NCBI GenBank assembly: GCA_963965975.1
Contig: OZ014411.1
Span: forward strand, 1,597,001 to 1,661,000
Reading direction: 5' to 3'
Source: Xestospongia bergquistia
Lineage: Eukaryota > Porifera > Demospongiae > Haplosclerida > Petrosiidae
DNA length: 64,000 nucleotides
The translations under genes were made by a program, and so were the position numbers. Of the stretch, positions 33,236 to 45,610 are shown in pieces; positions within the stretch are counted from its first letter, which is position 1, and every line of letters begins with the position of its first letter. The notes beneath the pieces were generated by a model that saw only the letters and a list, made by a program, of their open reading frames with translations, was not told the origin of the DNA and made no database searches.

Positions 33236-33990
33236 GAAGGAAATGTACATACAGTTTAACGTGGCTATTGTCTAATGACATATTATATAGACTGTTATGT
33301 CTCTGACATTAAAATAGTGCAGTATGTTGATGTATTATTGATGAACATCGAGTAAAATTTATTAAGCTTCTAAGTTTCTTATAATGAATTATGCAGTAAA
33401 ATTGATCACAGATTAATTGGTGAGTCAACTAATTTATTTTTCAGTGATATAAAATCAGTAGCACAGCTTATGGTGAAACGAATATTAGCCAGTTATGAAC
33501 ATTATTAGCAAGTTTAGTGTATGTATATTATATATGTATATTATATACATACTTATGTTTACTGTATATTATACCAGATATTCTGTGTGCATCACACATC
33601 TTTCTCAACTATAACCAACGAATTAATTAAACTTGTTCTTGCTTGAATGATGTAAGTACAAATTCTATATGTGTGTGTGTGTGTGCATTACTGGATTGTA
33701 TGGACACAAGTATAGTTCTTGAAATACAATATATATCACTGTAGAAACTGAGTGATTGATAAGAACCAATATATTTGACCTGATTTTTGAAAAAAATCAC
33801 TACATTTGACCTGATTAACTTAGCATCCTGATAGTTTAGTCCATAAAAACAAATGAATTTACTAAAAATGTAACCTAAATATTGATGAAATCAACCAATT
33901 AGATTTATGATGGTCGTATTAATTGTCATGAAGCAATTGGACGATGTTTAAATATTACCTTATTACGATACCGTTTCTATACTATTGGAA
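33236..33990. other. Unit-upstream non-coding DNA
   Basis: AT-rich, no gene. Blocks such as AAACTGAGTGATTGATAAG and ATTGATGAAATCAACC recur upstream of the other CD225 copies. A TG microsatellite lies at 33670-33684. Confidence 0.6.
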
Positions 33991-33999
33991 ATATCCCTC

Positions 34000-34011
34000 T
34001 GCGCATGCGCG
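34000..34011 (+). promoter_or_regulatory. NRF1-like palindrome, CD225 copy B
   Basis: TGCGCATGCGCG, 93 bp before the ATG at 34093, with the same downstream block as the other copies. Confidence 0.75.
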
Positions 34012-34092
34012 TTTTTGCAAGTGTCTTCATAGAACTGATTTTCTCTCTCAAATCTATACAATTTGGATCACCTCTGTACTTACGGATATATA

Positions 34093-35369
34093 ATGGAAGG
34101 TACCTATTTACTATGTACAATTTCTATCATATTGTGATAGTTATGCAAATGATAAACTGGTTTAATCGCGATAGCTCATGTGCTTGTGTAAAAATAAATG
34201 ACAAATCGCGACATTATTGATTGGAATTCCCTTACTGAAAAGTGTTTTAAAATCACAACGACTAATGTTTATGCTTTACAGATATGGCATTAGATAGTTT
34301 TTGTACTACTTATTGACAGATGTAAATGCAACATTGACAACCGTTAGCAAAGTAGACTATAGACATGAGTAAAAATATAATACTTAAAATGTTTTTAAAA
34401 AGTATTACAAATTTAAAGTAATATCTTATTTCTTTCTTAAATTGTGTAGTCCCAAGAAATCCTAAAAAGGTAAAGCTAGTTTTCATATATATATTTGCCA
34501 TTAACATTCAAAATTTTAATGTTACATTTATTATATAATATTATACACTGTAATATGATATCACTGTTATAATTATATCTTATATAGCAAGAGTATTATC
34601 CTCTACAAGTACTAGTCACATATTCTCCAGAACAAGAAGACCCACCACAGGAAGAACACACTCCTAAGGAGGGATATGAAAGTATGGATATAATAGTATT
34701 TGCTAGTATTCAAGGCCATTTTTTACTCATAAACAGATGTTACACCTTCTTATCCATCTGGTCAATGGCAGCTCAATTACCCTGCTACACAGGGTGTTCC
34801 TGTCACACAGCAGGAAACTGTAAGTATTTTTTTTTTAAGGAAAACAAAATATATTTTTTTTCTTAGTCAAATATAGTTGCTGTACAGTCACAACCAACTT
34901 CAAATATTGCAAGGACTGTGATTCATCCTACAAAGGATCACTATTTGACATTGTCCATTATGCTCACATTCCTTTGCTTATTTGTTGGAAATTTGCACAC
35001 GCTTTTGTGTACCATACCAGCCATTATACTTGCCATAATGGTGAGTATAGTTTTGTTAATAAAATATATTGTTATCCTAAAGACAAATATTATATGTATG
35101 TGAATGTAAATGTATCTATATAGGCTCGTCGTGCTGAGACACATGACGATATGAAAGAAGCTCAATCTAAAGCTCGGATTGCCTTGATCCTTAATATTGT
35201 TGCTTTTGTGGTAGGGATGATAGGTCTAAACTATTTAATGAGTTTGATATTATTACAAATAGCAGATACATATAGACATAATAGACACTACAGGTATGTT
35301 ATACAGCCACTTATTTATATTATACATGCTACTAGCAAATTTAGAGCCACCTTTATGGCTAAAGTGTAA
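34093..35369 (+). CDS. CD225 membrane protein, copy B
   Basis: Exons: 34093-34099, 34450-34469, 34588-34681, 34737-34819, 34867-35040 and 35124-35369. About 207 aa with no lesion. N-terminus MEVPRNPKKQEYYPLQ. CD225: DHYLTLSIMLTFLCLFVGN and the loop DDMKEAQSKARIALILNI, with Asp in place of the first Gly of the loop. The reading-through tail lacks the long hydrophobic stretch of the other copies and goes directly to VIQPLIYIIHA; a donor is available at 35294. A duplicated C-terminal block lies at about 35500-35756. Confidence 0.82.
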
Positions 35370-35499
35370 TTTTATTAATACTTTTGTTCACTATTATTTT
35401 AGTTAATTAAGATTTATTTGTAGTATACAGGATATTATACAATTACAGAATAAACATAGTATTGGTAATAATAGTTTTTATCATTATCCTTTTCTTTAT

Positions 35500-35756
35500 A
35501 GTTGCAACGATAACTCACACAATAGCAGCTACACCTAGACACACTGGCTATTACAGTTACTACAATGATCATTCCACTTATGTATACCTGTTCTGCTTTT
35601 ATATTTATTATTCTTATTTTTACTACAATATCAACTACATTTATTATAAAGCCACTTATTCCAATTATACATACTAAGAGTTATCTTTATGGCTTTCACT
35701 GTAATTTTATTAATACTTCTGTTGGCTATCATTTTTACTTCATGACTTTTTTATAG
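35500..35756 (+). repeat. Duplicated C-terminal exon block of CD225 copy B
   Basis: Follows an acceptor TTTCTTTATAG at about 35502. Nearly identical to 32530-32795 and 38138-38404: IAATPRHTGYY in one frame, and a hydrophobic stretch ending SVGYHFYFMTFL in another. Confidence 0.6.
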
Positions 35757-35844
35757 TGTATAGGATATTAAATCATTACAAAATAATTATAATATTGAAC
35801 AATAATAATATTTTTTGTATATGATACAGATAAAACTAGAGTTA

Positions 35845-36282
35845 CTATTGTGATAACATGATTATAATTTTATTCTTGACACAACAACAGCTGGATTTAC
35901 ATAAATAGATAAACTGTCAAATGACAATACATCACTAAATAAACAATAAATATATATAGTTACTACATTCTTCCAACATTAGCTTGTTCAGCATATGTTA
36001 AGGTGATTTAAAATGGTCTGGTCATATTTAAGTTGATCAGTGCAATCTCCCTCCAGAAGTACTGATTGAGCATTCTTCAATATAAGGTGTTGATTATGAT
36101 GTCTGGTAAGTGTTTCTACAATACTGGATGTACAAAGCCATATACTTCAGGTTCTATATGTTTGTCCTGGTGTTGATCAAGGTGATTAGATAAAGATGAT
36201 AAAGATTCTGTCTTATAAATATGGTCAAAATCATGGCAAGTTTCAACACCATTAGACAATTTTATAAGATAAGATAAAATGG
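35845..36282 (-). mobile_element. Gypsy remnant in CD225 unit B, fused to unit C
   Basis: LTR debris, element end (GTTACTACATTCTTCC) and integrase-tail coding debris (minus strand) up to the stretch read as LSYLIKLSNGVET in the sister copy. At about 36282 it passes directly into CD225 first-intron sequence (GGTTTAATCACGATACCTCA), with no promoter or first exon between. Confidence 0.8.
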
Positions 36283-36684
36283 TTTAATCACGATACCTCA
36301 TTTGCTTGTGTACAAATAAACGATAAATCTCAACATAATTGGTAGAAATTCCTTGACTGTATTATTTTTCTAAACGAAAAACTAAAAACTAAAGTCTATA
36401 CTTTACCAAAATACTAAAGCGCTATAAGGTTGGAGCAAAGCTGAGGGCTAGATATCCTATACTTCATAACAAAGTATTAGTCTAATAAAATTGAAAGCAT
36501 GACTTGTCTAGGTACAACTATAACAATATGTACAGATGTGGTATTAGATAGAGTATTTGTACCACTTATTAACATGTAAAAACAACATTGACACAATTGT
36601 TAGGAAATTAGATTATCACTTGAGTAAAAAATTTAAAATAACAAAATATTACAAATTTGACTTTATTTATTTCTGTAGGTGTAG

Positions 36685-37538
36685 CTCAAAAAATGCTAAA
36701 CAGGTAAAGCTAGTTTACATAACACCAATACACATGACACCAACATTCAAAATTTTATGTACACTTCACTACACCGTAATATGATATCATGAATATAATT
36801 ATATCATTACATAGCAAGGGTATTACCCTCTACAAGACCAAATCACATATTCTCTGGAACACCACAGGAAGAACACTCTCCTACGGAGAGATATGAAAGT
36901 ATGCACATAATAGTATTTGTGAGTAGCAAAGCCATTCCTTACTGATAAACAGATGTTGCACTTTATTCATCTTGTCAAGAGCAGCTACCCAGGTTGTTCC
37001 TATTGCACAGCAGGAAACTGTAAGTAATTTTTTATTAAGAAAAGCAAAATATTTTTTCTTCTTAGTCAAGTATAGTTGCTGTACAGTCACAACCACCTTC
37101 AATGATTGCAAGGACTGTGATTCATCCTATAAGGGATCACTATTTGACATTGTCCATTATGCTCACATTCATTTGCTTATTTGTTGGAAATTTGCACACG
37201 CTTTTGTGTACCATACCAGCCATTATACTTGCCATAAAGGTGAGTATAATTTTGTTAATAAAATATATTGTTAATCTAAAGATAAATATTGTATCTATGT
37301 GAATGTAAATGTATCTATATAGGCTTGTCGTGCTGAGACACACGGCAATATGAAAGGGGCTCATTCTAAAGCTCAGGTTGCTTTCAACCTTAATATTGTT
37401 GCTTTTGTAGTTGGAATGATGGTTATCAATACTTTTGTTATGATGACAGCAAAAAAGCAGATACAGCTAGATAGTATACAGGTATGGTTAATATTATTAT
37501 TATTATTATTCCACTGGTTATCATTCTGCTTTTTATAA
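36685..37538 (+). pseudogene. CD225 copy C, promoter and first exon lost
   Basis: Exon 2 at 36685-36703 has lost one base (19 instead of 20). Exon 3 (36815-36898) lacks 10 bases around the EYPP motif, and exon 4 (about 36952-37020) is shortened. Exons 5 (37066-37239) and 6 (from 37323) still encode a CD225 domain, with the loop GNMKGAHSKAQVAFNLNI. An extra A near 37452 shifts the tail to a stop at 37538. No NRF1-like site or ATGGAAG exon precedes it, because the unit begins at a Gypsy/first-intron junction near 36282. Non-functional unless driven by another promoter. Confidence 0.85.
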
Positions 37539-38137
37539 TAACAATATTCTTATTTTTACTACAATATCAGCTATCACAGAAGAAAGTATTTAATCTTTTT
37601 AACTAAGATCTTTGTTACCACAGTTCCATCAATATGATGAACCCTAATTCTAAGTTGTTACAAGGCTATTTTTAATGTCATTCCCTATGTATAGAGCCAA
37701 TAGTTGCATCTACAACTACTTTGCTTTTACACCTTCTTTATTACAGTAATTAAATCATGACTTTAATTAAAACTATAAGCCGATACTATTTCAACTGACT
37801 AATCCAGTTAGTTAAATGGAAACAGTATCTATCTCTCACTCATAGTTACAATTATTGGACATTGCTTTGTGGGTACACAACATTAGGGTTATATCTAATT
37901 GATGAGATTCTGCTGACAAAAGACAATAGTTTAAATGACAAAATACTATTTTAAGTGTACAATTATTATACAACACAATTACACATGTTACTAACAAATT
38001 TAGAGCTATCTTTTGTAGAAAACTCTGTTATTTTATTAATATTTTATTCACTATTATTTTTAGGTAATTAAAATTTATTTGGAATAAATATATAGTATTG
38101 GTAATAATAGTTTTTATCATTATCCTTTTCTTTACAG

Positions 38138-38404
38138 TTGCAACGATAACACACACAATAGCAGATACACCTAGACACACTGGCTATTACAGTTACTACT
38201 ATGATCATTCCACTTATGTATACCTGTTCTGCTTTTATATTTATTATTCTTATTTTTACTACAATATCAACTACATTTATTATAAAGCCACTTATTCCAA
38301 TTATACATGCTACTAACAAACTTAAGAGTTACCTTTGTGGCATTTACTGTAATTTTATTATTACTTTTGTTGGCTATCATTTTTACTTAATGACTTTTCT
38401 ATAG
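38138..38404 (+). repeat. Duplicated C-terminal exon block of CD225 copy C
   Basis: Same block as at 32530 and 35510, after the acceptor TTTCTTTACAG. Confidence 0.6.
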
Positions 38405-38484
38405 TGTACAGGATATTAAGTCATTACAAAATAAGTATACTGTTGAATAATAATATATTTTGTATATTAAACAGATAAAACCTG

Positions 38485-39048
38485 AGTTACTATTGCGATA
38501 ACATGATTATAATTTTATTCTTGACACAACAACAGCTGGATTTATAAATAGTTAAACTGTCAAAAGACAATACATCACTAAATGACCAATAATTATATAT
38601 AGTTACTACATTCTTCCAACATTAGCTTGTTCAGCATATGTTAAGGTGATTTAAAATGGTCTGGTCATATTTAAGTTGATCAGTGCAATCTCCCTCCAGA
38701 AGTACTGATTGATCATTCATCAATATAATGTGTTGGTTATGATGTCTGGTAAGTGTTTCTACAATACTGGATGTACAAAGCCATATACTTCAGGTTCCAT
38801 ATGTTTGTCCTGGTGTTGATCAAGGTGATTAGATAAATATGATTAAGATTCTGTCTTATAAATATGGTCAAAATCATGGCAAGTTTCAACACCATTAGAC
38901 AATTTTATAAGATAAGATAAAGGACCAGCTGCATGATCCCCCACTAAGCCATTTTGGATTGGATGATCTGAAATTTTATCTCCTTGTACAAATATTGTTA
39001 ATGTTTTACTGTTGTCGCATTTTTCCTCTTGTTTCAACTGGAGGTCTT
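38485..39048 (-). mobile_element. Gypsy remnant in CD225 unit C
   Basis: LTR debris near 38500-38610, element end at about 38605, and integrase C-terminal coding debris on the minus strand (39037-38843: NSKTLTIFVQGDKI, GPLSYLIKLSNGVET), matching the integrase tail of the element at 463. It ends at about 39048 against hAT sequence. Confidence 0.85.
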
Positions 39049-39850
39049 TTTACTGTCTCATTACAGTCAGGAAATAAAAAATACTTGGCCGATGTAGTGA
39101 CTCAAACTTAATAATGGCTAAATGATGAGTTTGGCTTGTTTCATGTTCTCGAAACATTTCTTTTCGCTTCTTCCAATTACAAAACCTTTTGTAATGAAAG
39201 AAGAATCACAGCGTTTGTTGAAAGTTAGTCCTCCCAATGAATTAATCTTCTGGCAGTAAAAGCAGTACAGAACATTGCCTTTTAAGCAAAATGAAAGCTG
39301 TTTGTGTTCAGAAAACCACTTACTTTGAAATACATGATGCTGTTTACCTTGTTTCCTCTTACTTTACCCAATACTCGTTAGTCTGAGATTGAAAAAGGGC
39401 ATTTCTATGAGTGTCACAACATTCAAGGTCACAAACACTAGAATTAGCTACTGGTTGGTCATCTGTCACTGTCACAGTACTAGCACTGGCATCATTAAGC
39501 ATTTCTTGGTCTTCCTCATTCATCAGTTTATCTAGATCATCATCATCCTTATCATTACATTGGTCATTAGTACTCAATCTATGAGTATTCATATAAAAAT
39601 ATCAATAAAAAATGCTATAATGAATTGTGCATCAGCATCATGATTCTATTTCTACCTATCCTTTATTTGTAAAAACTCACTCAAATTTGTCAGTTTCAGA
39701 TTCACTACTTTGGGAAGTTTGCCTTGACCACTTGGTTGTTTAGGGTGGGATTCTTCAACTTCATCATTAGTAGCGAAAAAGATCTTGATGTCAGCTGCTT
39801 GGACGTCATTTTTTAGACTGCAAATGAAATGAGCATGTATTTCTTTCACA
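39049..39850 (-). pseudogene. hAT-type transposase N-terminal fragment (TTF zinc finger)
   Basis: Minus strand. 39849-39652 and 39592-39359 are open pieces (acidic linker DDDDLDKLMNEEDQEM). Further downstream about 39350-39100 reads KWFSEHKQLSFC and NVLYCFYCQ, then FVIGRSEKK and a broken H-x-H stretch. This fits the TTF/BED-like zinc finger of ZMYM6-like hAT transposases. The catalytic part is missing: at about 39048 it abuts the Gypsy remnant. Confidence 0.6.
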
Positions 39851-40017
39851 CTTCAGTGCACTAAATATGCTCACTATTTACACAATTCATGAAATCAATT
39901 ATAATTATGGCTAATGTTAATGTTGTTATTACAGAATTTAACTATCAATGATTTAAATTTACATAACATACATGGCTTGTGCTATTACTGTTGGAATTGC
40001 AGTGACAACGTGTTTCC

Positions 40018-40123
40018 ATGTGGACTGAATCTGCAAAGTTGGGGGGGGGGGCTAAGCCCCCTTCATAAAAGTTGGGGGGCTTTAGCCCCTCCTGCCCCCC
40101 CTGTTCCTACCCCTATGGAAAGT
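40018..40123. repeat. G/C-run repeat, probable transposon end
   Basis: A run of about 11 G followed by CTAAGCCCCC, GGGGGGCTTTAGCCCC and CCTGCCCCCCCTGTTCC, ending CCTACCCCTATGG. GC-rich stem-forming ends of this kind (reverse CCATAGGGGTAGGAACAG) are common at DNA-transposon ends. It may be the outer end of the hAT remnant at 39049-39850. It has G-quadruplex potential. Confidence 0.55.
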
Positions 40124-40234
40124 ATTTTGTAGCTCCTGAAAGACAATATGTATCATTGTAAAAACTGAGTGATTGATAATAACCAATGTATTTGACATGA
40201 TATTTTAAAAGGACCACTGTTAAAACACTTCAAA

Positions 40235-40315
40235 TAACAAGTTTTGTATACATACAGTTATCATGAATAGCTGTACATATATATAGAAACTGTATGTATA
40301 CATAACTGTTTTTGA
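40235..40315. repeat. Hairpin repeat GTATACATACAGTT family
   Basis: GTATACATACAGTT is followed 25-35 bp later by its inverted copy AACTGTATGTATAC. Related copies lie at about 46075-46140, 52715-52765, 57270-57345, 57425-57490, 62800-62855 and 63040-63090, each upstream of or within a CD225 unit. Probably an old MITE amplified with the array. Confidence 0.65.
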
Positions 40316-40319
40316 GAAG

Positions 40320-41179
40320 TTTATTAATGCTCCCTTTTTAACCTTTCATGCAAATCAGATCACATATTGTTATACAGGTTACATATTATACTGTTTTCAT
40401 TCATAATGTATTGTCAGATTGACTAAACGTTTCTTATGTACAATAGTTCATTCAATCTAATAGTATGTTAGAAATAAAAAAAACAATATGACATTTACTA
40501 GAAATGTAACCTAAGTATTGATGAAATCAAGTATTCACATTTACAATGGGGTAGTATTGTCTAGAAGCAAATTGGACAATATTAAAATATTATTTTCAAA
40601 CCGAAAGTTACATTCACTTCCTACAGGTGAACATTGCTATAATAATTTCTACATAATTTACTATTAGGAATGAAAATCACTGTTCATTTTTTGTATTCTT
40701 TAATAAATATAGTAGCTATTTGTACAGCTCTAAAAGTACACACTCCATATGCAAATTTAATAAGTCAGGTTCTATTTGATGTTAGGGTTAACATGTAGTT
40801 TATAGTATAAATTTCCTAGTAAAACTTCCTCTAAAACAATATCAGTATAGTTAGAGAAATAAAAACAATATGACATTTACTAGAAATGTACTTCTGAATA
40901 GAACAAGCTCATATTAGAAAATAATGAATTCTAATAACATCTGGAAAGTAAAAACAGCTAATACAGATATTGTATTAATAATTTCAAATCTGTTAACCCT
41001 GTATATTATAGATAGTCATAATGTTTACCAAGGGTAAATTTATGATTGAACAGATACTTAATTAATTTTTGACACGTTGAGCAAAAGGAAGAATTTCTTT
41101 TTTGAATATATATAATCACACAATGGCATTTTTCGTGTAATTAGATTATATACAATACCGAACATTGGAAACATCATTA
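40320..41179. other. Unit-upstream non-coding DNA of copy D
   Basis: No gene. Conserved with the other units (TAGATAGTCATAATGTTTAC; AATGGCATTTTTCGTGTAAT). Confidence 0.6.
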
Positions 41180-41191
41180 TGCGCATGCGCA
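41180..41191 (+). promoter_or_regulatory. NRF1-like palindrome, CD225 copy D
   Basis: TGCGCATGCGCA, a perfect NRF1-type site, 93 bp before ATGGAAG at 41273. Confidence 0.75.
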
Positions 41192-41272
41192 ATTTTGCAA
41201 GTGTCTTCACAGAACTGATTGCTTCTCTCTCGAGTCAAGTCTATAAAATTTGGATCACCTCTGTACTACAGA

Positions 41273-42600
41273 ATGGAAGGTACCTATTTACTATGTCGAT
41301 TTCTTTAATATTGTAATAGTTGTGCAAATGATAAATCTGCTCAATCGCGATACTTCATGTGCTCTGTAATGATAAACGAGAAATCCCAACATAATTGATC
41401 AATATTCCTTGACTGCAAAAGTGTTCTAAACTCTCAATGACTAAAGTTTATAATTTATGAGACAGACGCATATATAATATAAATACGTAGAACAATGTAC
41501 CTTTATAACTCATTAAAATATGTTATAATAAATAAGTCACTAAAGATTTGTTCATGATGGTATTGAGTCATTATTAGTAAGCTTAATTATATCAGCACAC
41601 ATTATAAGGTCGGGAATAAGCTGAGGGCTAGAGATCTTATGCTTCATGAGAAAGTAGTTGCCTAATAAAATAGGCAACAAGACTTGTCTAGGTAGGGGCT
41701 ATGACAATATAAACAGATGCAACATTATAGATAGAGTATTAGTACTACTTATAAAAGCAGATGTCCACTGACTGCAATGAGTTAATATCCAGTTGTAAAA
41801 AAAAAAACATTGACACAACTATTAGCAAACTAGACTATCGCATGAGTAAAAAATACTAATACGATATTAAATAAGTCTTCAACAAAATATGACAAATTTT
41901 AAGTAACATCTCTTTTTTTCTTAATTTGTGTAGCCCCAAAATATCCTAAACAGGTAAAGGTAGTTTACATAAGACCACTACACTAGCCACTAACATTCAA
42001 ACTTTTATGTATGGTTCATTAAACTATATGATTATATAGCAAGGTTATTACATTCCTGCTACCCATATTATTCCTGTCACACAGTAGCAAACTGTAAGTC
42101 AGTTTTTGTAAAGGAAAATAAAATATTATTTTTTCTTAGTCAAATACATTTGCTGTACAATCTCAACCAACTTCAATGAGTGCAAGGGCTTTGATTCATC
42201 CTGCAAGTGATCACTATTTGACATTGTCCATTGTGCTAACATTCATATGCTTATTACCTGGAAATTTACACATCCTCCTGTGTACCATACCAGCCATTAT
42301 ATTGGCCATAAGAGTGAGTATAGTTTTGTAAATAAGATATTTTGTATGTTTGTGTGTGTGAAAATATATATATAGGCTCGTCATGCTGAGAAACATGGTG
42401 ATCTACAAAAAGCTCAAGCTGATGCTCGGGTTGCCTTGATCCTTAATATTGTTTCGTTTGTAGTCGGGTCAATAGTTGTCAACTATTTCATTATCTTAAA
42501 AGCTGTAAATACAGCAGATACAATTAGATTCTATAGCCACTACAGGTACTCGTATAATTATTATTGTTACTGTTCCACATGTTACTGTTCTACTTTTTAA
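41273..42600 (+). pseudogene. CD225 copy D, N-terminal exons fused and interrupted
   Basis: Exon 1 41273-41279, exon 2 41934-41953. Then a single short exon at 42040-42093 starts like exon 3 (QGYYIP) and ends like exon 4 (IIPVTQ), with the intron and most of the Pro-rich tail deleted. It contains TAG at 42085-42087 where other copies read CAG. Exons 5 (42140-42313) and 6 (42376-42600) remain open and encode CD225 with the loop GDLQKAQADARVALILNI. A promoter with a perfect NRF1-like site is kept. Probably dead; only the stop codon clearly breaks it. Confidence 0.85.
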
Positions 42601-42864
42601 ACTAACTATTCTTATTTTTACCACAATATCAACTATGCATTTATTATACAACCACTTATTCAAATTATACATGTTACTAACAAATTTAGAACTAGCTTTG
42701 TGGGAAACACTGTAATTTTATCAATGCTTTTGTTCATTATCATTTTTAGTTATTTTTAGTTTTAGTTTAGTTAATATTTATTTGTAGCATACAAAAGATA
42801 AAATCATTATAAAATAGGCATAGTCTTTGTGATAATACTTTTCATCATTATCCTTTTTTTACAG

Positions 42865-43130
42865 TTGCAACTATCACATCAACAATAGCAGCTACAATAG
42901 CAGCTACTAGTAGACACACTGGCTATTAAAGATAGCTATTATGATTATTATTGTTATTATTCTACTTGTCCCGTTCTGCTTTTATACTTATTATTCTCAT
43001 TTTTATTACAGTATCAGTTGAATTTATTATACAAACCACTTATTAAAATTTAAAACTACAATTAAATTTACAGTTACCTTTGTGAATTTCACTATAATTT
43101 TATCAAAACTTGTTCAGAATCATTTTTACT
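42865..43130 (+). repeat. Duplicated C-terminal exon block of CD225 copy D
   Basis: After the acceptor TTTTTTTACAG, one frame reads IAATIAATSRHTGY, then a stop. The following hydrophobic block is degraded. Confidence 0.55.
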
Positions 43131-43229
43131 TAATCAAGTTTTTTTTTAATGTGCAGGATATAAAGTCAATACAAAATAAGTGTTGTATTAAAAACTATTA
43201 ATATTTTTGTATGTGTTAAGATAACATTT

Positions 43230-45610
43230 GAGTTACTATTGTGATAATTTGGTTAAAATTTTTATTCTAAACACAACAACAACTAGATTACATAAATAGA
43301 TCAAAACACATTACGTCACTAAATAAACAATACATATATATAGTTACTATAATCTTCTACCTTTAGCTTGTTCACTATATTATAGTGTGATTGGTACATC
43401 ATCCCTCCAGAGCAACTTCTATTCCTCAATGTGAGGTTTTGGTTCTGATGGTGTGGCAGGTAATTCTACAATACTGGAAGTACAGAGTCATATACTTCAG
43501 GTTCCACATGTTCATTCTGATGTTGATCAAGTTTATTGGATAAAGATGATAAAGATTCTTATGACTATGACCAACATGATGGCAAGTTTCAACACAAAAG
43601 ACAATTTTTAAAGATAAGATAAAGGACCAGTTGATCAGATAATTTCCCCACAAAGACACTGAGGATTACATGATTTGAAGTTTTAGCCAAAAAAGTTTGT
43701 CTCCTGGTACAAATTTTCTCAACTTTTTTTACTGTTGTCATGGTTATCCATTTGTTTCATCTGAGATCTTTCTACCCTCTCATTATTGTTAGAAAATTAG
43801 AAATTTAAACAATATCTATATAGGGCATTGATTAATCAACAAAAAATTAAAGTGCTTATCCTAATGGCATTTCCTTCAGTATGCCTTAGTCCTTGTTTAA
43901 TAGTTTGTATCACCCCCTTTACCAACTCATTTGAAGAGAGATGATATGGTACTGTAGTCACATGTTTGATACCATTTGGTTTCATAAATTCTTTAAATTC
44001 TTGACTGATGAATGAAGAGCTGTTATTCATCACAACTTTGCAAGGTAGCCCATGAGTTTAAAATATGAAGTTTCTCAATGGTTTTGGTTGATGTTATTGA
44101 CTTCATAATGAGGGCTCCTATATACATTTAAGTGACCATCAACTAGTACCAAAACATGTGTCCCTGCATGGGACTGCAAATCTAAGTACAGTTGACTCAA
44201 GAGGTGAGTAGGCCACTCCCAGTGATGCAAAGGTAATACTGAGGGGCAAAGGTTGTGACCCTTGACAAACAAATCAGTCTTTAACTATGGCCTAAATCTC
44301 ACTATCCATCTTTGTGAACCAAACATACAATAGAGCTAATGCCTTCATTTTATTTGAGCCTGGATGGCTTGTGGTAGTTCTCGTAATACATCACTTCAAC
44401 ATGGTTTAGGTACAAGTGTGTGTGAACACCATAATGCACAGGCATGAAGAACACTTTATTTATCCTCATTGATGCTAGCTGGCTAATCAGATTGGATTTA
44501 TCGGCGAACCTTTAACAGCACCGCATCCTTATTTGTTAGTCCTTTGACATATTCAGCACTTAAAGATGTTGTGGTTCAAAATGGGTTAACAAATTAATTA
44601 CATTACCTAGATGACAGTCAGAGGTTGTAACTAGCCTAGGTAATGGACTAAAAGCATCAACATTGCTAAGTTCTCTTCAAGAAGTAAATGGAGTAGGGGT
44701 AGGCTTTTAAGGTAAGTGCCAATCTTTTTATTCTATAGAAGCCATTTAAGGAATTTGTTTATTTTTACTAAACCAAAATGATTAGGCTTTATGGTCAGAC
44801 TTGATAGTGAAATGTTTGCAAAATAGATAGTTATGAAATTTCTTAGTACCAAAAATAATGGTCATTCTTACTTTTCTAGTTGAGAACATTTCTTTCAGCA
44901 ACATTTAAAGTTTGTAAAGCATAAACTACTAGATCATCAGTGCCATTTTCTATTGTATGTGATAGGATAACATCTATTTCATAGGGTGGAGCATCACAAG
45001 TCAGTATTAAAGATTTTAACTTGTCATAGCGAGTGAGCAGTGATGTATTGTGTTCTTTGCTATCTTAAATGCTGTATCTTGCTTAGTAGTCAAGGACCAA
45101 TGTGACATTTTGTATACGTAATAAGTTATATAAGGGACTACTATAAATGATAATGCCCAAAAATAATCCAAGCTTTGCCACATTCTTAGGTTTTGGGGCT
45201 TCCTGAATATTTTTAACTTTTTCTGTGTTTGATGGAGTCTCCGTTCGTAAATGATGTGACTATAATTCTTCAAGCTAGGTTTTAGAAAGAAATATTTAGA
45301 CCTTTTCAAATGTAACCCTGCAGCCAAAAGCTTGCTTAAAAAACATCAAGATTTTGCAAATGGTCTGCTTTAGTAGACCTGTTAACTAAAATGTCATCTT
45401 GGTATAGTGAGATTCCTTGAAACTTAGGAATATGCTTTCTGTACACCTTTGAAAAGTGGCAGGGTGCCGCTGCTACAGCAAATGACAATCAATTATATCT
45501 AAATAAGCCCTTATGAGTGTTTATAATTATATATTGTAGTGATGTTTTATTAATTTGGACCTATAGGTATGCTTATGAGAGATATAACTTTAAGAAATAT
45601 TTACCATATA
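43230..45610 (-). mobile_element. Gypsy remnant in CD225 unit D
   Basis: The second longest remnant, on the minus strand: LTR debris (43255-43345), element end, integrase C-terminal tail (43659-43426), integrase core (44033-43836: FISQEFKEFMKPNGIKHVTT), integrase N-terminal linker (44272-44075: HHWEWPT), RNase H debris (about 44720-45000) and RT (45327-45016: AAGLHLKRSKYFFLKPS; INTHKG near 45520). Many stops and frameshifts. Clearly the same family as 463-4840. Confidence 0.88.

Noticed and set aside
40018..40123. G run considered as telomeric or rDNA-related sequence
   Set aside because: Mirrored G/C runs ending CCTACCCCTATGG look like a transposon end; no telomere repeat or rRNA motif.
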